Assembly: GCA_003233345.1 (NCBI GenBank)
Contig: QILK01000116.1
Span: forward strand, 1 to 43,475
Direction: 5' to 3'
DNA: 43,475 nt
DNA from: Gammaproteobacteria bacterium
GTDB lineage: Bacteria > Pseudomonadota > Gammaproteobacteria > SZUA-21
Shown here: piece after piece, positions 1 through 10,607 of the stretch
Numbering within the stretch: position 1 is the stretch's first letter
Layout of the letters: each line of letters starts with the position of its first letter
The notes under the pieces: generated by a model
The model's database searches: none
Told to the model about the DNA's origin: nothing
What the model saw: the letters and a program-made list of their open reading frames with translations, nothing else
Made by a program: the position numbers and the translations under genes

Positions 1-398
1 GCCACCGCCGCCTCGAATGCAACGATAACCCCCTGCTTGCTGGCTTCTAGAAATATTTCATTGCCATGGAGTGCGATCAGTGCTTTATTGGCGGTCACCA
101 CGTGCTTTTTATTTTTAATGGCTGCCAATACCAATTTTAGCGCCAAATCATAACCACCGATCAATTCAACAACGATATCCACATCAGGATCGTTAACAAT
201 TTCAAATGGATCAGCGCTTAGCTTTATATGCTCAAACCCCTCGCCACGGTCTTTATTAACATCGCGTGTGGCAGCACAGGTAACGACAATGCCTCTACCC
301 GCCCGTCGTGCGATTTCAGAGGCATTACGTTTTAATACTTTTGCAGTACCCCCGCCCACCGTGCCTAACCCTAACAAACCCACCTTTACCGGTTTCAA
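1..398 (-). CDS. hom: homoserine dehydrogenase, N-terminal part (truncated by window edge; TTG start overlapping the upstream gene's stop)
   Basis: Minus-strand translation [52 protein letters not shown]...[44 protein letters not shown]; Rossmann GLGTVGGG and ANKAL motifs. Confidence 0.9.
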   Translation of the reverse strand, partial: MKPVKVGLLGLGTVGGGTAKVLKRNASEIARRAGRGIVVTCAATRDVNKDRGEGFEHIKLSADPFEIVNDPDVDIVVELIGGYDLALKLVLAAIKNKKHVVTANKALIALHGNEIFLEASKQGVIVAFEAAV

Positions 399-1603
399 CT
401 CTTGCCTCCGACTGACTGTAAAATGACTTTATCCTGTTTAAACATATTTCGAATACCGCGAATCGCCTGGCGAGTACGATGCTCGTTTTCAATCAAACCA
501 AAACGCACATGATCATCGCCGTAAGATCCAAAACCAATACCCGGCGATACCGCTACCTTGGCAGCGCTTAATAATTTTTTGGAAAATTCCAGTGACCCCA
601 TGTCTTTGTAGGGTTCAGGAATCGGGGCCCAGACAAACATCGTCGCTTTTGGCGGTTCGACATGCCAACCCAGGGTATCGAGTCCGGTGCAGAGTACATC
701 CCGACGCGATTGATACATTAACCGGATTTCCTCGACGCAATCCTGTGGTCCTTCCAACGCTGCTATACCGGCTACCTGAATCGGTGTAAACATACCGTAA
801 TCGAGATAGGATTTCATTCGTGTCAAAGCAGCAACCAGCTTTTGATTGCCGCACATAAACCCAATTCGCCACCCGGGCATATTATAGGATTTAGAAAGTG
901 AATAACTTTCAACAGCCACTTCTTTTGCCCCAGGCACCTCTAATATTGACGGTGCCCGGTAACCGTCAAAAACAATTTCCGCGTAAGCGATATCGTGGAT
1001 AACCCATATATTATGTTCGCGGGCAATCTTGACAATATTGGCAAAAAAAGCCAGGTCGACACACTGTGTCGTCGGATTCCCAGGGAAATTGATGATCAGC
1101 ATTTTCGGCTTGGGCCATGAATCAACAATCGCTTTTTCCAGTTCGGAAAAAAAATCGATACCCGGTGCCAGCGGCACATGACGAATATCAGCGCCAGCGA
1201 TGACGATTCCATACGGATGGATCGGATAAGCCGGATTAGGCACCAACACATTGTCACCCGGGCCCAGTGTTGCCAGCGCCAGATGCGCCAGACCTTCTTT
1301 TGAGCCAATGGTTACAATCGCTTCTGATTCATGATCCAATTTCACATCATATTTTTGCTGATACCATGTGCAGATTGCTTTGCGTAAACGCGGAATCCCT
1401 TTAGAGGCGGAATAGCGGTGGGTGTCTTTACGACGCGATACTTCCACCAGTTTTTCGACAATATGGGGCGGGGTTGGCTGATCCGGATTGCCCATTCCAA
1501 AATCAATAATATCCTCTCCGCGGGCCCTAGCTTCAGCTTTAAGCTCGTTGACGATATTAAACACATAGGGCGGAAGCCTTTTTATTCTCGGAAATTCTTC
1601 CAT
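395..1603 (-). CDS. alaC: AlaC-like PLP-dependent aminotransferase (class I/II)
   Basis: 402 aa; [45 protein letters not shown] (PLP Lys) motifs; adjacent to hom. Confidence 0.88.
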   Translation of the reverse strand: MEEFPRIKRLPPYVFNIVNELKAEARARGEDIIDFGMGNPDQPTPPHIVEKLVEVSRRKDTHRYSASKGIPRLRKAICTWYQQKYDVKLDHESEAIVTIGSKEGLAHLALATLGPGDNVLVPNPAYPIHPYGIVIAGADIRHVPLAPGIDFFSELEKAIVDSWPKPKMLIINFPGNPTTQCVDLAFFANIVKIAREHNIWVIHDIAYAEIVFDGYRAPSILEVPGAKEVAVESYSLSKSYNMPGWRIGFMCGNQKLVAALTRMKSYLDYGMFTPIQVAGIAALEGPQDCVEEIRLMYQSRRDVLCTGLDTLGWHVEPPKATMFVWAPIPEPYKDMGSLEFSKKLLSAAKVAVSPGIGFGSYGDDHVRFGLIENEHRTRQAIRGIRNMFKQDKVILQSVGGKS

Positions 1604-1805
1604 TTGTAATAACTTGATATCTTTAACTAGGAAAAGTCGCCATATTATAGCCTAAACTATGGATTTTCTGCTAATTTCCTTGTATCCGGATTAGTGTTGC
1701 CCAATGTGCATCAATATTAACTTTATGAAAGCCGCAAAGACCGTTAGAATAATGGCCTGATTACCGACTTTTATTGCCCCTTAAAATGACAAAGATTAAA
1801 TTATT

Positions 1806-2177
1806 ATGAAATTAAGCCTTGATAGCAGCGATGCGACTTATGTCATTAAAGGATATTTTGATGATGGGGTACAAATAAACAACACAATTTATTCATCGAG
1901 TCTGATTATTGGTGCTCACAAGCTGCAAACTGACTGGAAACCGATCTCACCCGAATCAATAAATGAAAGTGATCTTTCCCGTTTAACCGAAAATGACCCG
2001 GAAATTGTGGTCTTAGGCGTCGGTCACAGGCTTATTTTTCCCGACATGCAACTCATTGCACCGATAGTTGCCCAGGGGCTGGGGGTAGAAATCATGGATA
2101 CCCACGCAGCCTGTCGAACCTATAACATTCTGATTGCCGAAAAACGTAAAGTGGTTGCCGGTTTAATTATTACTTAA
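1806..2177 (+). CDS. Mth938-like / DUF498 domain protein
   Basis: 123 aa; ...[60 protein letters not shown]. Confidence 0.8.
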   Translation: MKLSLDSSDATYVIKGYFDDGVQINNTIYSSSLIIGAHKLQTDWKPISPESINESDLSRLTENDPEIVVLGVGHRLIFPDMQLIAPIVAQGLGVEIMDTHAACRTYNILIAEKRKVVAGLIIT

Positions 2178-3273
2178 ATAATACGTCTTCAGAGTATCCT
2201 TCGCTTTCGAGTATTTCCCGTAGACGTTTTAACGCATCCATCTGTATCTGCCGTACGCGTTCGCGAGTAACACCAATTTCCTGTCCAACTTCCTCTAGCG
2301 TAGAGCGCTCATAGCCATGCAAGCCAAACCGACGTTCAACCACTTCTCGCTGTTTACCATTGAGCTTTTCCAGCCAATGTTCGAGATTTTTATGGACATT
2401 TTCATCCTGCAACAACATTGACGGGTCCGGATTATTTTCGTCGGGAATCGCATCCAGCAACATACGGTCTTCATCATCACCGATGGGGGTATCGACCGAG
2501 GTCACACGCTCGTTGAGACCGAGCATTCGTTTAACATCGTTGATAGGTTTGTCCAGTAACGAAGCGATTTCTTCAGCCGACGGTTCGCGCTCCAGATCCT
2601 GCGCCAGTTTTCTGGCGGCGCGCAAATACAGGTTTATTTCTTTAACCACATGTATCGGCAATCGAATCGTCCGGGTCTGATTCATAATGGCGCGTTCGAT
2701 GGTCTGTCTAATCCACCAGGTCGCATAGGTCGAAAATCTAAATCCGCGTTCCGGGTCAAACTTTTCTACTGCGCGAATTAAACCTAAATTACCTTCTTCA
2801 ATCAAATCCAGTAACGCTAAACCACGTTTTAAATAACGACGGGCTATCTTAACCACCAGACGCAGATTACTTTCAATCATGCGTTTGCGAGCCGCTTCTT
2901 CGCCCTTTTGAGCCAGTCGCGCATAATAAACTTCTTCTTCGGCCGACAATAGTGGCGAAAACCCGATTTCATTCAGATACATTCGGGTGGCATCCAACTG
3001 CCCTTCCGACATCTCGCTGGCGGACTTTTTTGCCTTTTTTACAGTAGTCGTTTTTTTTGTCTTTCGGGTTTTTAGCTTGCTTTTGGGCTTGGGTTCAACG
3101 ATTTTGTCCGTATTCGCCCCGCTAGTTTCTAAGACACTGCCTGCTTCCTCAAGATCTTCAAGCTTTATCTCGCTACTAAGTTCATTCATATTATCGATTT
3201 CCTCACTATCATCAAATGCTTCCCCGTCTAACTTGACTATTTTATCAGACGGACTTTTTGGTTCTCGAGACAT
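2170..3273 (-). CDS. rpoS: RNA polymerase sigma factor RpoS (sigma-38)
   Basis: Sigma70 regions 1.2-4: [54 protein letters not shown]...[32 protein letters not shown]...[19 protein letters not shown]; nlpD immediately upstream. Confidence 0.96.
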   Translation of the reverse strand: MSREPKSPSDKIVKLDGEAFDDSEEIDNMNELSSEIKLEDLEEAGSVLETSGANTDKIVEPKPKSKLKTRKTKKTTTVKKAKKSASEMSEGQLDATRMYLNEIGFSPLLSAEEEVYYARLAQKGEEAARKRMIESNLRLVVKIARRYLKRGLALLDLIEEGNLGLIRAVEKFDPERGFRFSTYATWWIRQTIERAIMNQTRTIRLPIHVVKEINLYLRAARKLAQDLEREPSAEEIASLLDKPINDVKRMLGLNERVTSVDTPIGDDEDRMLLDAIPDENNPDPSMLLQDENVHKNLEHWLEKLNGKQREVVERRFGLHGYERSTLEEVGQEIGVTRERVRQIQMDALKRLREILESEGYSEDVLFK

Positions 3274-3416
3274 ACCAACCCTCTACTACTTCTAATCTCA
3301 AATACCCGCATCGCTCTCTATAATATTTATCCCTGAACATTAAGCAAGAACTCTGGTTTAATATTTCCCTGGTGTACATGAAAAATAACCATTTTCCAAA
3401 CTTACAAACTTACAAA

Positions 3417-4682
3417 CTACTTTGATAGATACCGAAATGGATTCACGGGTTTACCATCTTTTCTAATCTCAAAATGTAATTTAACACTATTGGCCCCGGT
3501 CGCACCCATCTCTGCTATTTTTTCGCCTTGCTGAACAACTTGACCCTGCGTTACCACAATGCGTTTGTTATGCGCATAAGCACTAAAGTATCTGCTACTG
3601 TGCTTTAAAATAACCAGATTTCCATAACGGATCAAACTATTTCCTATATAAACAACTTGGCCGCTAGCAGCCGCTTTAACCGCCTGGCCAAAACGTCCCG
3701 CAATATCTATGCCTCTTAAGCTTCTCGAATATTTTTTTGCAATGCGTCCCCGAACCGGCCACGCCCAGTGTACTTTTCTATTTTTGTGATAAATACGGGC
3801 ACGCTTTTCTTGAAGTTTCCTTGCACTAATTTGTTTTTTTCTCGATCCGGCGGTAAACCTTGATGATGTCGCAACCGGTGCACGTTTACTAGCACCAATC
3901 GATGCGGTCTGCGTCGATTTTCCATGCACTTTATTCTCACCAATCGGATCCCCACCCAATTCCAGACCAGACTGCTTAAGTGTAGCCTGTTTCCTGAATT
4001 TTGTTGGGGTCTTGCCTGTTTTGTCAACAAAATTAGTGGGTTTTTGTGCTTTGTTACCCGTAAGCTTCTGAGGTTTAATCGCTGCAGTGTGATTAGATTT
4101 TGCGGTCGTTTTTTCTGGTTTATATTGCCTTTGGGTTTTACGCTGATAACCCTTTTTATAACGTACTGCCGCTTTTCCACCACCGGCCGAATAAATCAGG
4201 TGTGCGCGCTTACCCTTCGCTGCAGTGACATAAGTAATCGGGTTAATTCGTTTAGTTTTCGATGAATATTTTAACCGTGTGCTCGCGGTGCCAGAAGCTT
4301 GACGCCGTCGAATAATAAGCGCCTGCCCTTTTACGATGCGATACGGTGGTTTCAAATGATTAATATAAGCGAGATATTTATGATCCCGGCCATATTTCCG
4401 TGCAATCGATTTTAGCGTTTCGCCACGTTTAACTACATGAACCAGCCCCCTAACCCGTTTCCGAGAACCCGCGTGAGAAGCGTTCTTGCGTTGCGTTGGC
4501 GTAACGCTTTTACGTGTACGTTTTTTAGTTTGATGTTTACGACGCACATTAGATTCGGAAACAAGCTGACCATCCTTTTTTAATTCGAATACCGGAGCAG
4601 GCCTTTTGTTTTGCGCGAAGCCTGAAGTCACAGCCACCATTGTCGACAAGATAAAAAACACAAATTTCTGTAACCGTTTCAA
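3417..4682 (-). CDS. nlpD: NlpD-like murein hydrolase activator (LysM + LytM/M23 domain)
   Basis: LysM VHVVKRGETLKSIARKYGRDHKYLAYINHLKPPYRIVKGQAL; C-terminal M23 domain ...GIDIAGRFGQAVKAAASGQVVYIGNSLIRYGNLVILKHSSRYFSAYAHNKRIVVTQGQVVQQGEKIAEMGATGANSVKLHFEIRKDGKPVNPFRYL. Confidence 0.92.
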   Translation of the reverse strand: MKRLQKFVFFILSTMVAVTSGFAQNKRPAPVFELKKDGQLVSESNVRRKHQTKKRTRKSVTPTQRKNASHAGSRKRVRGLVHVVKRGETLKSIARKYGRDHKYLAYINHLKPPYRIVKGQALIIRRRQASGTASTRLKYSSKTKRINPITYVTAAKGKRAHLIYSAGGGKAAVRYKKGYQRKTQRQYKPEKTTAKSNHTAAIKPQKLTGNKAQKPTNFVDKTGKTPTKFRKQATLKQSGLELGGDPIGENKVHGKSTQTASIGASKRAPVATSSRFTAGSRKKQISARKLQEKRARIYHKNRKVHWAWPVRGRIAKKYSRSLRGIDIAGRFGQAVKAAASGQVVYIGNSLIRYGNLVILKHSSRYFSAYAHNKRIVVTQGQVVQQGEKIAEMGATGANSVKLHFEIRKDGKPVNPFRYLSK

Positions 4683-5341
4683 CTTTTACCCCCTAATAAC
4701 GGTACAAAACTAACAGCCTCATCATCTATCCCTTCAAAATAATCAGGCCGCCTTATAATTAATCTTAATTTTTGCTGGTTAGCATGACCGACGGGTATGA
4801 CCAGTCGCCCACCAACCCGCAACTGATTGAGCAAGGATTTTGGTACTTCCTGAGGCGCAGCCGTCACAATAATGGCATCATAAGGCGCTTTCGATTCCCA
4901 TCCCCAATTGCCATCAGAATAGATCGATTTAATATTATACAAATTCAGCGTACGAAAACGTTTTTTTGCTTGCTGTAGCAGTGCGGCAATTCTTTCGACC
5001 GAATAGACTTCTTCTACCAACTGCGATAATACAGACGTTTGATACCCACAACCGGTACCCACTTCCAACACTTTTTTCGGCATATCGCCACCCAGTAACA
5101 GTGACGTCATTTTGGCAACAATGTACGGCTGTGAAATCGTTTGGTTATGTCCAATGGGTAACGCCGTATTTTCATACGCGCGACTGGCTAGCGCTTCATC
5201 GACAAAGATATGCCGTGGTGTAATACGCATGGTAGCGAGGACATCCTCATTAGTGATGCCCTGCTTTCGCAAGTGGGCAACCATTCGCTCACGGGTTCGC
5301 TGCGAAGTCATTCCGATACCGTTAAGGTTGATCGTTTCCAT
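4679..5341 (-). CDS. pcm: protein-L-isoaspartate O-methyltransferase
   Basis: RHIFVDEALASRAYENTALPIGHNQTISQPYIVAKMTSLL...VLEVGTGCGYQTSVLSQL; surE-pcm-nlpD-rpoS synteny. Confidence 0.95.
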   Translation of the reverse strand: METINLNGIGMTSQRTRERMVAHLRKQGITNEDVLATMRITPRHIFVDEALASRAYENTALPIGHNQTISQPYIVAKMTSLLLGGDMPKKVLEVGTGCGYQTSVLSQLVEEVYSVERIAALLQQAKKRFRTLNLYNIKSIYSDGNWGWESKAPYDAIIVTAAPQEVPKSLLNQLRVGGRLVIPVGHANQQKLRLIIRRPDYFEGIDDEAVSFVPLLGGKS

Positions 5342-5344
5342 TAA

Positions 5345-6094
5345 TTAACAGTCCCCCAACCATTGTTTGATATCCTCAAGCGATGAGTGCTTGGTTAAAT
5401 CGGTATGAATCGGTGTCACCGATACATTACCGCTATTGATTGCATTAAAATCTGTTCCAGGTCCCGCATCCTGTGCCTCGCCGGGTGGTCCCACCCAATA
5501 AATAGGCAATCCTCTCGGGTCCGTTTCTTTATAAACCGGTTCGGCTTTATGCCGGTGACCCAGCCGGGTCACTTCTACCTTGCCAATTTCTGACCTGGGT
5601 AAATCTGGAACATTAATATTCAATATCGTCTCCGGCGGAATGGGATCATTTTCCATCTTTAAGATTAATTCCAGCACAATTTGTGCCGCCGTGGCAAAAT
5701 GAACGGGAATTCCACTATGAGCAAGCGAAACCGCTATTGCTGGATAACCCAAAAAGCGTCCTTCCATCGCTGCGGCAACTGTTCCCGAATACAAAACATC
5801 ATCCCCCATGTTGGCGCCGTGATTAATCCCGGAAACCACCATATCCGGTTCCTGCTCCAATAAACCGGTTATCGCTAAATGTACACAATCTGTTGGGGTT
5901 CCATCAACACAAATATTACCGTTATCCAGCGTTGTCGCCCTGATAGGATAATCCAGTGTCAGCGAGTTACTGGCACCGCTTCTGTCGCGGTTAGGTGCAA
6001 CAACAGTTACCTGCCCCAATTGCGCTAGTGTATCGGCCAGGCAAATAATACCCTGCGCTTGATAACCATCGTCATTGCTAATTAGAATATGCAT
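5345..6094 (-). CDS. surE: 5'/3'-nucleotidase SurE
   Basis: MHILISNDDGYQAQGI..., VVAPNRDRSGASNSLTL, SGINHGANMGDDVLYSGTVAAAMEG; ATG at 6094 chosen over the longer ORF start at 6124. Confidence 0.95.
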   Translation of the reverse strand: MHILISNDDGYQAQGIICLADTLAQLGQVTVVAPNRDRSGASNSLTLDYPIRATTLDNGNICVDGTPTDCVHLAITGLLEQEPDMVVSGINHGANMGDDVLYSGTVAAAMEGRFLGYPAIAVSLAHSGIPVHFATAAQIVLELILKMENDPIPPETILNINVPDLPRSEIGKVEVTRLGHRHKAEPVYKETDPRGLPIYWVGPPGEAQDAGPGTDFNAINSGNVSVTPIHTDLTKHSSLEDIKQWLGDC

Positions 6095-6206
6095 AAATTC
6101 AAAGGTTTGTACTTGGCCCTCCATTACTATACAGAAATCCTTGGATAAATCACACTGTAAACCATGGAAATTAAAATGACGATAAAATATACTGGTCTTA
6201 ACGATT

Positions 6207-6782
6207 ATGACTAAGAAAAATCCTCCTGAATCTAAAAGTAGCTTGCCTACGGATGAAGATAGCCAATTGTTTCGCGAAACCGTCGGCGATGTTGATCGAT
6301 TGCACCATCGAAAAACCGATTCAGAAAAGGATAAACCAGCCCCTATTGCAAAAAAAACAAACGAGGATCAGCAACAAGTTCTCAAAGATATGCTTTCCGA
6401 TGAATATGAACCAGTCGAAGCCAATGCCAGTGACTATTTATTTTTTTCCCGACCTGGGCTGCAAACAAAAGTACTGCGAAAACTAAAAAGAGGACAATTT
6501 AGTGTGCTTGCCGAACTGGATATGCATGGCATGACCGTCAATATCGCCCGCGAACAACTGATTAAGTTTCTTACCGATTGCATTAATGACAATCTAAAGT
6601 GCGTCCGTATCATCCATGGCAAAGGACGGCGCTCAGAGTCGAAAGGCGCGATATTAAAAGATAAAGTCAATCACTGGTTACCGCAACGCGATGAGGTACT
6701 TGCATTTTGCTCGGCGATACCGGCTCACGGCGGAACGGGCGCTGTTTATGTGTTACTTAAAAAAGCAAAGAGAGGACTATGA
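6207..6782 (+). CDS. Smr/MutS2 C-terminal domain protein (SmrA-like putative DNA endonuclease)
   Basis: LDMHGMTVNIAREQLIKFLTDC...CVRIIHGKGRRSESKGAILKDKVNHWLPQRDEVLAFCSAIPAHGGTGAVYVLLKK (LDxHG and HGKG Smr motifs). Confidence 0.9.
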   Translation: MTKKNPPESKSSLPTDEDSQLFRETVGDVDRLHHRKTDSEKDKPAPIAKKTNEDQQQVLKDMLSDEYEPVEANASDYLFFSRPGLQTKVLRKLKRGQFSVLAELDMHGMTVNIAREQLIKFLTDCINDNLKCVRIIHGKGRRSESKGAILKDKVNHWLPQRDEVLAFCSAIPAHGGTGAVYVLLKKAKRGL

Positions 6783-6952
6783 TGAGTTATATGCTCAATA
6801 AACCTGGACTTTTGGGAATAGAATTTTGTTCTAATATGAACCGATCTTAAGTGTACACTTAGGGTGCACACTTAGGCTTTTGTTTATTTTCGGGGAAAAT
6901 TTTAAGTTGTTATATTCGATATCTGACATCTTTAATTTAACGCCATAACAAA

Positions 6953-7186
6953 TCAGATATCATACTTTTCAACTAAGGGCTTACTCATAGACACTAGTAA
7001 TAACAACCACACAATAATACTTGCCGCCGCGATTCTTTGCCCAATACCAATGGGAATCAACTGCCCACCCAAAGCAACCCCTAATGCTAACAACCCCGCA
7101 AGGCTCCAAGACAATATTTTGCATCGCTCTTTGTTAACCTTACTGTTGCATAAATAATACTTAAAAATAGAAAACTGGAACGGCAA
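6953..7186 (-). pseudogene. C-terminal fragment of a membrane protein (possibly DUF998-like)
   Basis: Two hydrophobic segments ILSWSLAGLLALGVALGGQLIPIGIGQRIAAASIIVWLLLLVSMS; no complete N-terminus; next to an IS remnant. Confidence 0.35.
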
Positions 7187-7241
7187 TAAAGTTTACATGC
7201 TCGCGACCCTGTTGGCACATAACCTATCAAGAGAATGACAG

Positions 7242-7451
7242 ATGAGGGTAAACCCACGCAAAAGAGATACGGTAACAAAACGTAAATCACTTTGGCCATT
7301 CGAACAACTCAATAGTTTACGCCAACGTATTATCCAACGGGCGGGACGGTTGATTCGCCCAAACGGTAAGATCACTCTATCTATGAATGCAAATAAAACC
7401 GTTGAAAATGAATTGTTGCATTATTTAAACGCGTTTGAGCAAGCGGCTTAA
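7242..7451 (+). mobile_element. C-terminal remnant of an IS1380-family-like transposase
   Basis: ...LNSLRQRIIQRAGRLIRPNGKITLSMNANKTVENELLHYLNAFEQAA resembles the C-terminal end of IS1380-type DDE transposases; the rest of the transposase is absent. Confidence 0.55.
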
Positions 7452-7458
7452 TGATAAT

Positions 7459-7644
7459 TTACGTATAATTTATGCAACGATAGGGTAACCTTACCAGCCA
7501 GCCAAATTCCACATCCATCTTACCCGCAATCATCACCACATCATCACCGTATGAACGATTCGAATAACGCCGATGCATTACCGGCGGCAACGAAGACCAC
7601 TGCTCGCCAAAGACAGATTGAAAAATTGGGACTTCCTTTATCAT
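7459..7644 (-). pseudogene. N-terminal fragment of a DUF4166-like protein
   Basis: MIKEVPIFQSVFGEQWSSLPPVMHRRYSNRSYGDDVVMIAGKMDVEFGWLVRL, then the similarity stops at the IS-derived junction. Confidence 0.3.
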
Positions 7645-8009
7645 GATGTCTTTTTTATTCGATTAATTATTTTGTAGCGCAGGATAAATATCGAGTCTAT
7701 CTCGTCTCTACCATTGATTGGAAGAATTAGTAGTGTATAACGCCCACACTTGTATTGATATTACCCAAAACATAGTAATTCATAAAACAGATATAATTAA
7801 TTCATAAAATAGAGTATCTCTAAATGTATCGAGGTAAAGATAGTGGTCAAGCTTTAGTTTACAGTAATTTTGATGAATTTGACAGATATCAAGTCGTTAA
7901 TTAATTGTAACGGTATAATTCCCCTCTAAAATTAATCGGGAAATGGTTCAGGAGTAAACGATGTACAATAAAAAAATGGCGCTTATGCAGCACGAAGGTA
8001 ATATCTATT

Positions 8010-8348
8010 TTGGAATTTGAGACTCGGAAACAAATAACCAGTTACGGTACTTTTTCTATAAATCTCCGGGCAAAAAAAGTAACAGATAGCCTAGGTAATG
8101 TTATTGCTTTAACACCGCAGGAATATAAGTTGCTTGAATTCGGGTTGTCGAATCTTGGCAAAGCCATTAGCAAGGAAAATATACTCGATTCAGTGTGGGG
8201 GGAAAACGCAGTGGTGGTACATACCACGTTGCGAAACAGGATCGGTAAGTTGCGAAATAAGCTGGACTTGTCGAATGAAAACTCAAGGCTGGAAATTATC
8301 ACTATCACGGGTCTAGGGTACCGTTTTGATTTAAGATGCTTAACTTAG
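8010..8348 (+). CDS. stand-alone OmpR/PhoB-type winged-helix DNA-binding protein (no receiver domain; TTG start)
   Basis: 112 aa; ITSYGTFSINLRAKKVTDSLGNVIALTPQEYKLLEFGLSNLGKAISKENILDSVWGENAVVVHTTLRNRIGKLRNKLDL...IITITGLGYRFDL = Trans_reg_C fold. Confidence 0.75.
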   Translation: MEFETRKQITSYGTFSINLRAKKVTDSLGNVIALTPQEYKLLEFGLSNLGKAISKENILDSVWGENAVVVHTTLRNRIGKLRNKLDLSNENSRLEIITITGLGYRFDLRCLT

Positions 8349-8606
8349 TTGAATAAAAAATAAAATCGTGAAGGCTGTTGCAACGTATCTGACGCAACAT
8401 GGCAACAAGTAATAACGGGACTGATCAAGCAGTGACAAAATGATGTTAAAACCGTGTTACCACGGTGACCCTTTCACACCTGGTCTCTATATACTTGCTC
8501 GCAATATATTTGGGTGGCTATTAAGTTAGGCAACAAAGGTATAACGGTATTGTTGGTTTAGCAAATTTAAGGGTAGCTAATAGAAAAATGAATCAACAGG
8601 ATAATC

Positions 8607-9083
8607 ATGTCACCTGACGAACAGGAGCATATAGAGCAGTTTTCACTCATTCAAATATATGAGCATGCGATAGAGTGCTATCCAGACGAGTGTTGTGGGT
8701 TAGTGTATGGGAATTTAGTAAGGGAATGTAAAAATATTCAAAACGAATTACATGCAAAAGATAGCGTAAAGTATCCAAGAGATGCCAGTTGCGGGTACAC
8801 ATTTTTATTTGATGATTTGGTGTTTTTAAATAGAAACCTCGTGGGTGATAACCCAGTGAGAATCATATACCATTCTCACCCGGATGTGGGTGCATACTTC
8901 AGTGAAGAGGATCATGGTCGTGCCGTGTATAACGACACGTTGATCTATCCAGTAGATTATTTGGTTATTGCTGTGGATAAAGGCAAAGTGTCATGTGCCC
9001 GATTATTCAAATTTCATAACAAAGAATTTATCGAAATCAAAAAATTTGCAGGATATGAGGAAATGATTGACAAGGTTTCATAG
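8607..9083 (+). CDS. JAMM/JAB (Mov34/MPN, M67-like) metalloprotease, Mec+/QbsD-like
   Basis: HxHx7SxxD motif HSHPDVGAYFSEED, upstream DECCGLVYG Glu/Cys motif; adjacent to a UBL-E1 gene. Confidence 0.88.
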   Translation: MSPDEQEHIEQFSLIQIYEHAIECYPDECCGLVYGNLVRECKNIQNELHAKDSVKYPRDASCGYTFLFDDLVFLNRNLVGDNPVRIIYHSHPDVGAYFSEEDHGRAVYNDTLIYPVDYLVIAVDKGKVSCARLFKFHNKEFIEIKKFAGYEEMIDKVS

Positions 9084-9133
9084 TGTGATGAAAATTTCAT
9101 AATCGGCTGTATACAATTACAGGAGAAGAAAAA

Positions 9134-10559
9134 ATGCCGTTTTTAAAGTTACCAACTGTTATACAAAATGCTGTTATGCTAGGCTCCGACACCCTTGAAG
9201 TGACGGGTGTGACTGTGCTCGACGCAATTCGGGATGCCTGCCACAAAAATGAGAAGCTCTATTCGCATTTCTTTTATCAGAATGACAGTATCAAGCACCA
9301 ATTTCTGCTAAGCGTTGACAATAGCCAAGTATCTACAGATGCGTTGATTAGTGACTCGGATACGATTGAGGTGATGATCGCGACCTCGGGTGGGACAGCT
9401 CAGACAATACATGATTTGAGCGGCAAGGAAGTGCAGCGCTATTCGCGTCATCTGGTCTTGCCAGAAATCGGTGTTAAGGGGCAGATGGCTTTACGAGATG
9501 CGAAGGTACTTATTTGTGGGTACAGGTGGCCTGGGTGCGCCTGTTGCATTATACCTGGCAGCCATGGGGGTGGGTGAAATAGGGCTAGTAGATTTTGACA
9601 CTATTGAGCCCAGTAATTTACAGCGACAAATAATCCATAGCCTGAAAGATGTGGGAAGGCATAAGGTCGACTCGGCTTATGATAGGTTAATGTCGATAAA
9701 CGATCTGATTAAGGTCACGACACACAAATTTAGATTGGATGAATCGAATATCATGGATCTCATTTCCCAATATGATGTGATCATTGATGGAACAGATAAT
9801 TTCTCCTCGCGCTATCTAATAAATGACGCATGTGTACTCATCAATAGACCTTATATTTATGGTTCGATACTTTCATTTAGCGGGCAGGTGAGTGTGCTTA
9901 ATTACCAAGGTGGACCTTGCTATCGCTGTCTGTTTCCTGAGCCGCCAGCTGACGAACTGGCACCGAATTGTTCCGCTAATGGTGTGCTCGGTGTGGTACC
10001 GGGGATTATTGGTACCATTCAGGCTACTGAAGCGGTGAAAGTTTTGTTGGGTATTGGTTTGCCATTAAGCGGACGTTTGCTTGTTTACGATGCGTTGAAA
10101 ATGGTTTTTAGAAGCATAAGTGTTAACAATCATAAAGCATGTCGGGTGTGTTCGCCTCAGGCGGATATTAACAGTCTACAGGAATACGATGTAGTCTGCG
10201 CCGCTATGGGAAATGATGGGGATGATCATCTGTCGCCAGAGGTGAACATTACGCCGAAACAGGTACAGAAGATACTGACAGGCAATAAGAATAACATTGA
10301 ACTCATTGATCTGCGTGAACCGGTCGAAACTGAAATTTGCGCGATTGACGGTGCACTGAATATTCCCATCGGCAATCTGCTTAATAACCTTGCAGACATG
10401 GAAAAAAATAAAACCTATGTTCTGTTTTGCAAGACAGGGGAGCGCACAAATATTGGCGCTAACGCCATGCATGTCAATGGCTTTAAAAATGTACATAGAA
10501 TGGTGGGCGGAATCGTGCGTTGGTCGAAGGATGTAGACAGCAATGTGCTCGTTTACTAG
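9134..10559 (+). CDS. fused MoaD/ThiS-like sulfur carrier (UBL) - ThiF/MoeB E1-like adenylyltransferase - rhodanese; interrupted by one apparent frameshift near 9513-9515
   Basis: ORFs 9134-9577 and 9471-10559. UBL ends ...TIEVMIATSGG (GG codons 9389-9394), then GKEVQRYSRHLVLPEIG; E1 GTGGLGAP, NLQRQ, DGTDNFSSRYLIND, CYRC and CRVC Cys pairs, NCSANGVLG; rhodanese loop CKTGER. Removing one T restores KVLIVGTGGLGAP. Confidence 0.85.
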
Positions 10560-10607
10560 GTTGATGTCTTAAGTTCTGTAACTGGTTATTGAACGAGTAA
10601 GGTCACG

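Noticed and set aside
2987-3295. 102-aa plus-strand hydrophobic ORF antisense to the rpoS N-terminus
   Set aside because: Shadow of the Lys/Ser/Glu-rich RpoS N-terminal region; no independent support.
9500-9600. Programmed ribosomal frameshift joining the UBL and E1 parts
   Set aside because: No classical slippery heptamer or obvious downstream pseudoknot; the break falls inside the conserved nucleotide-binding loop rather than at the UBL/E1 junction, so an indel is simpler.
10176-10496. 106-aa antisense ORF over the rhodanese region
   Set aside because: Shadow ORF antisense to conserved rhodanese coding sequence.
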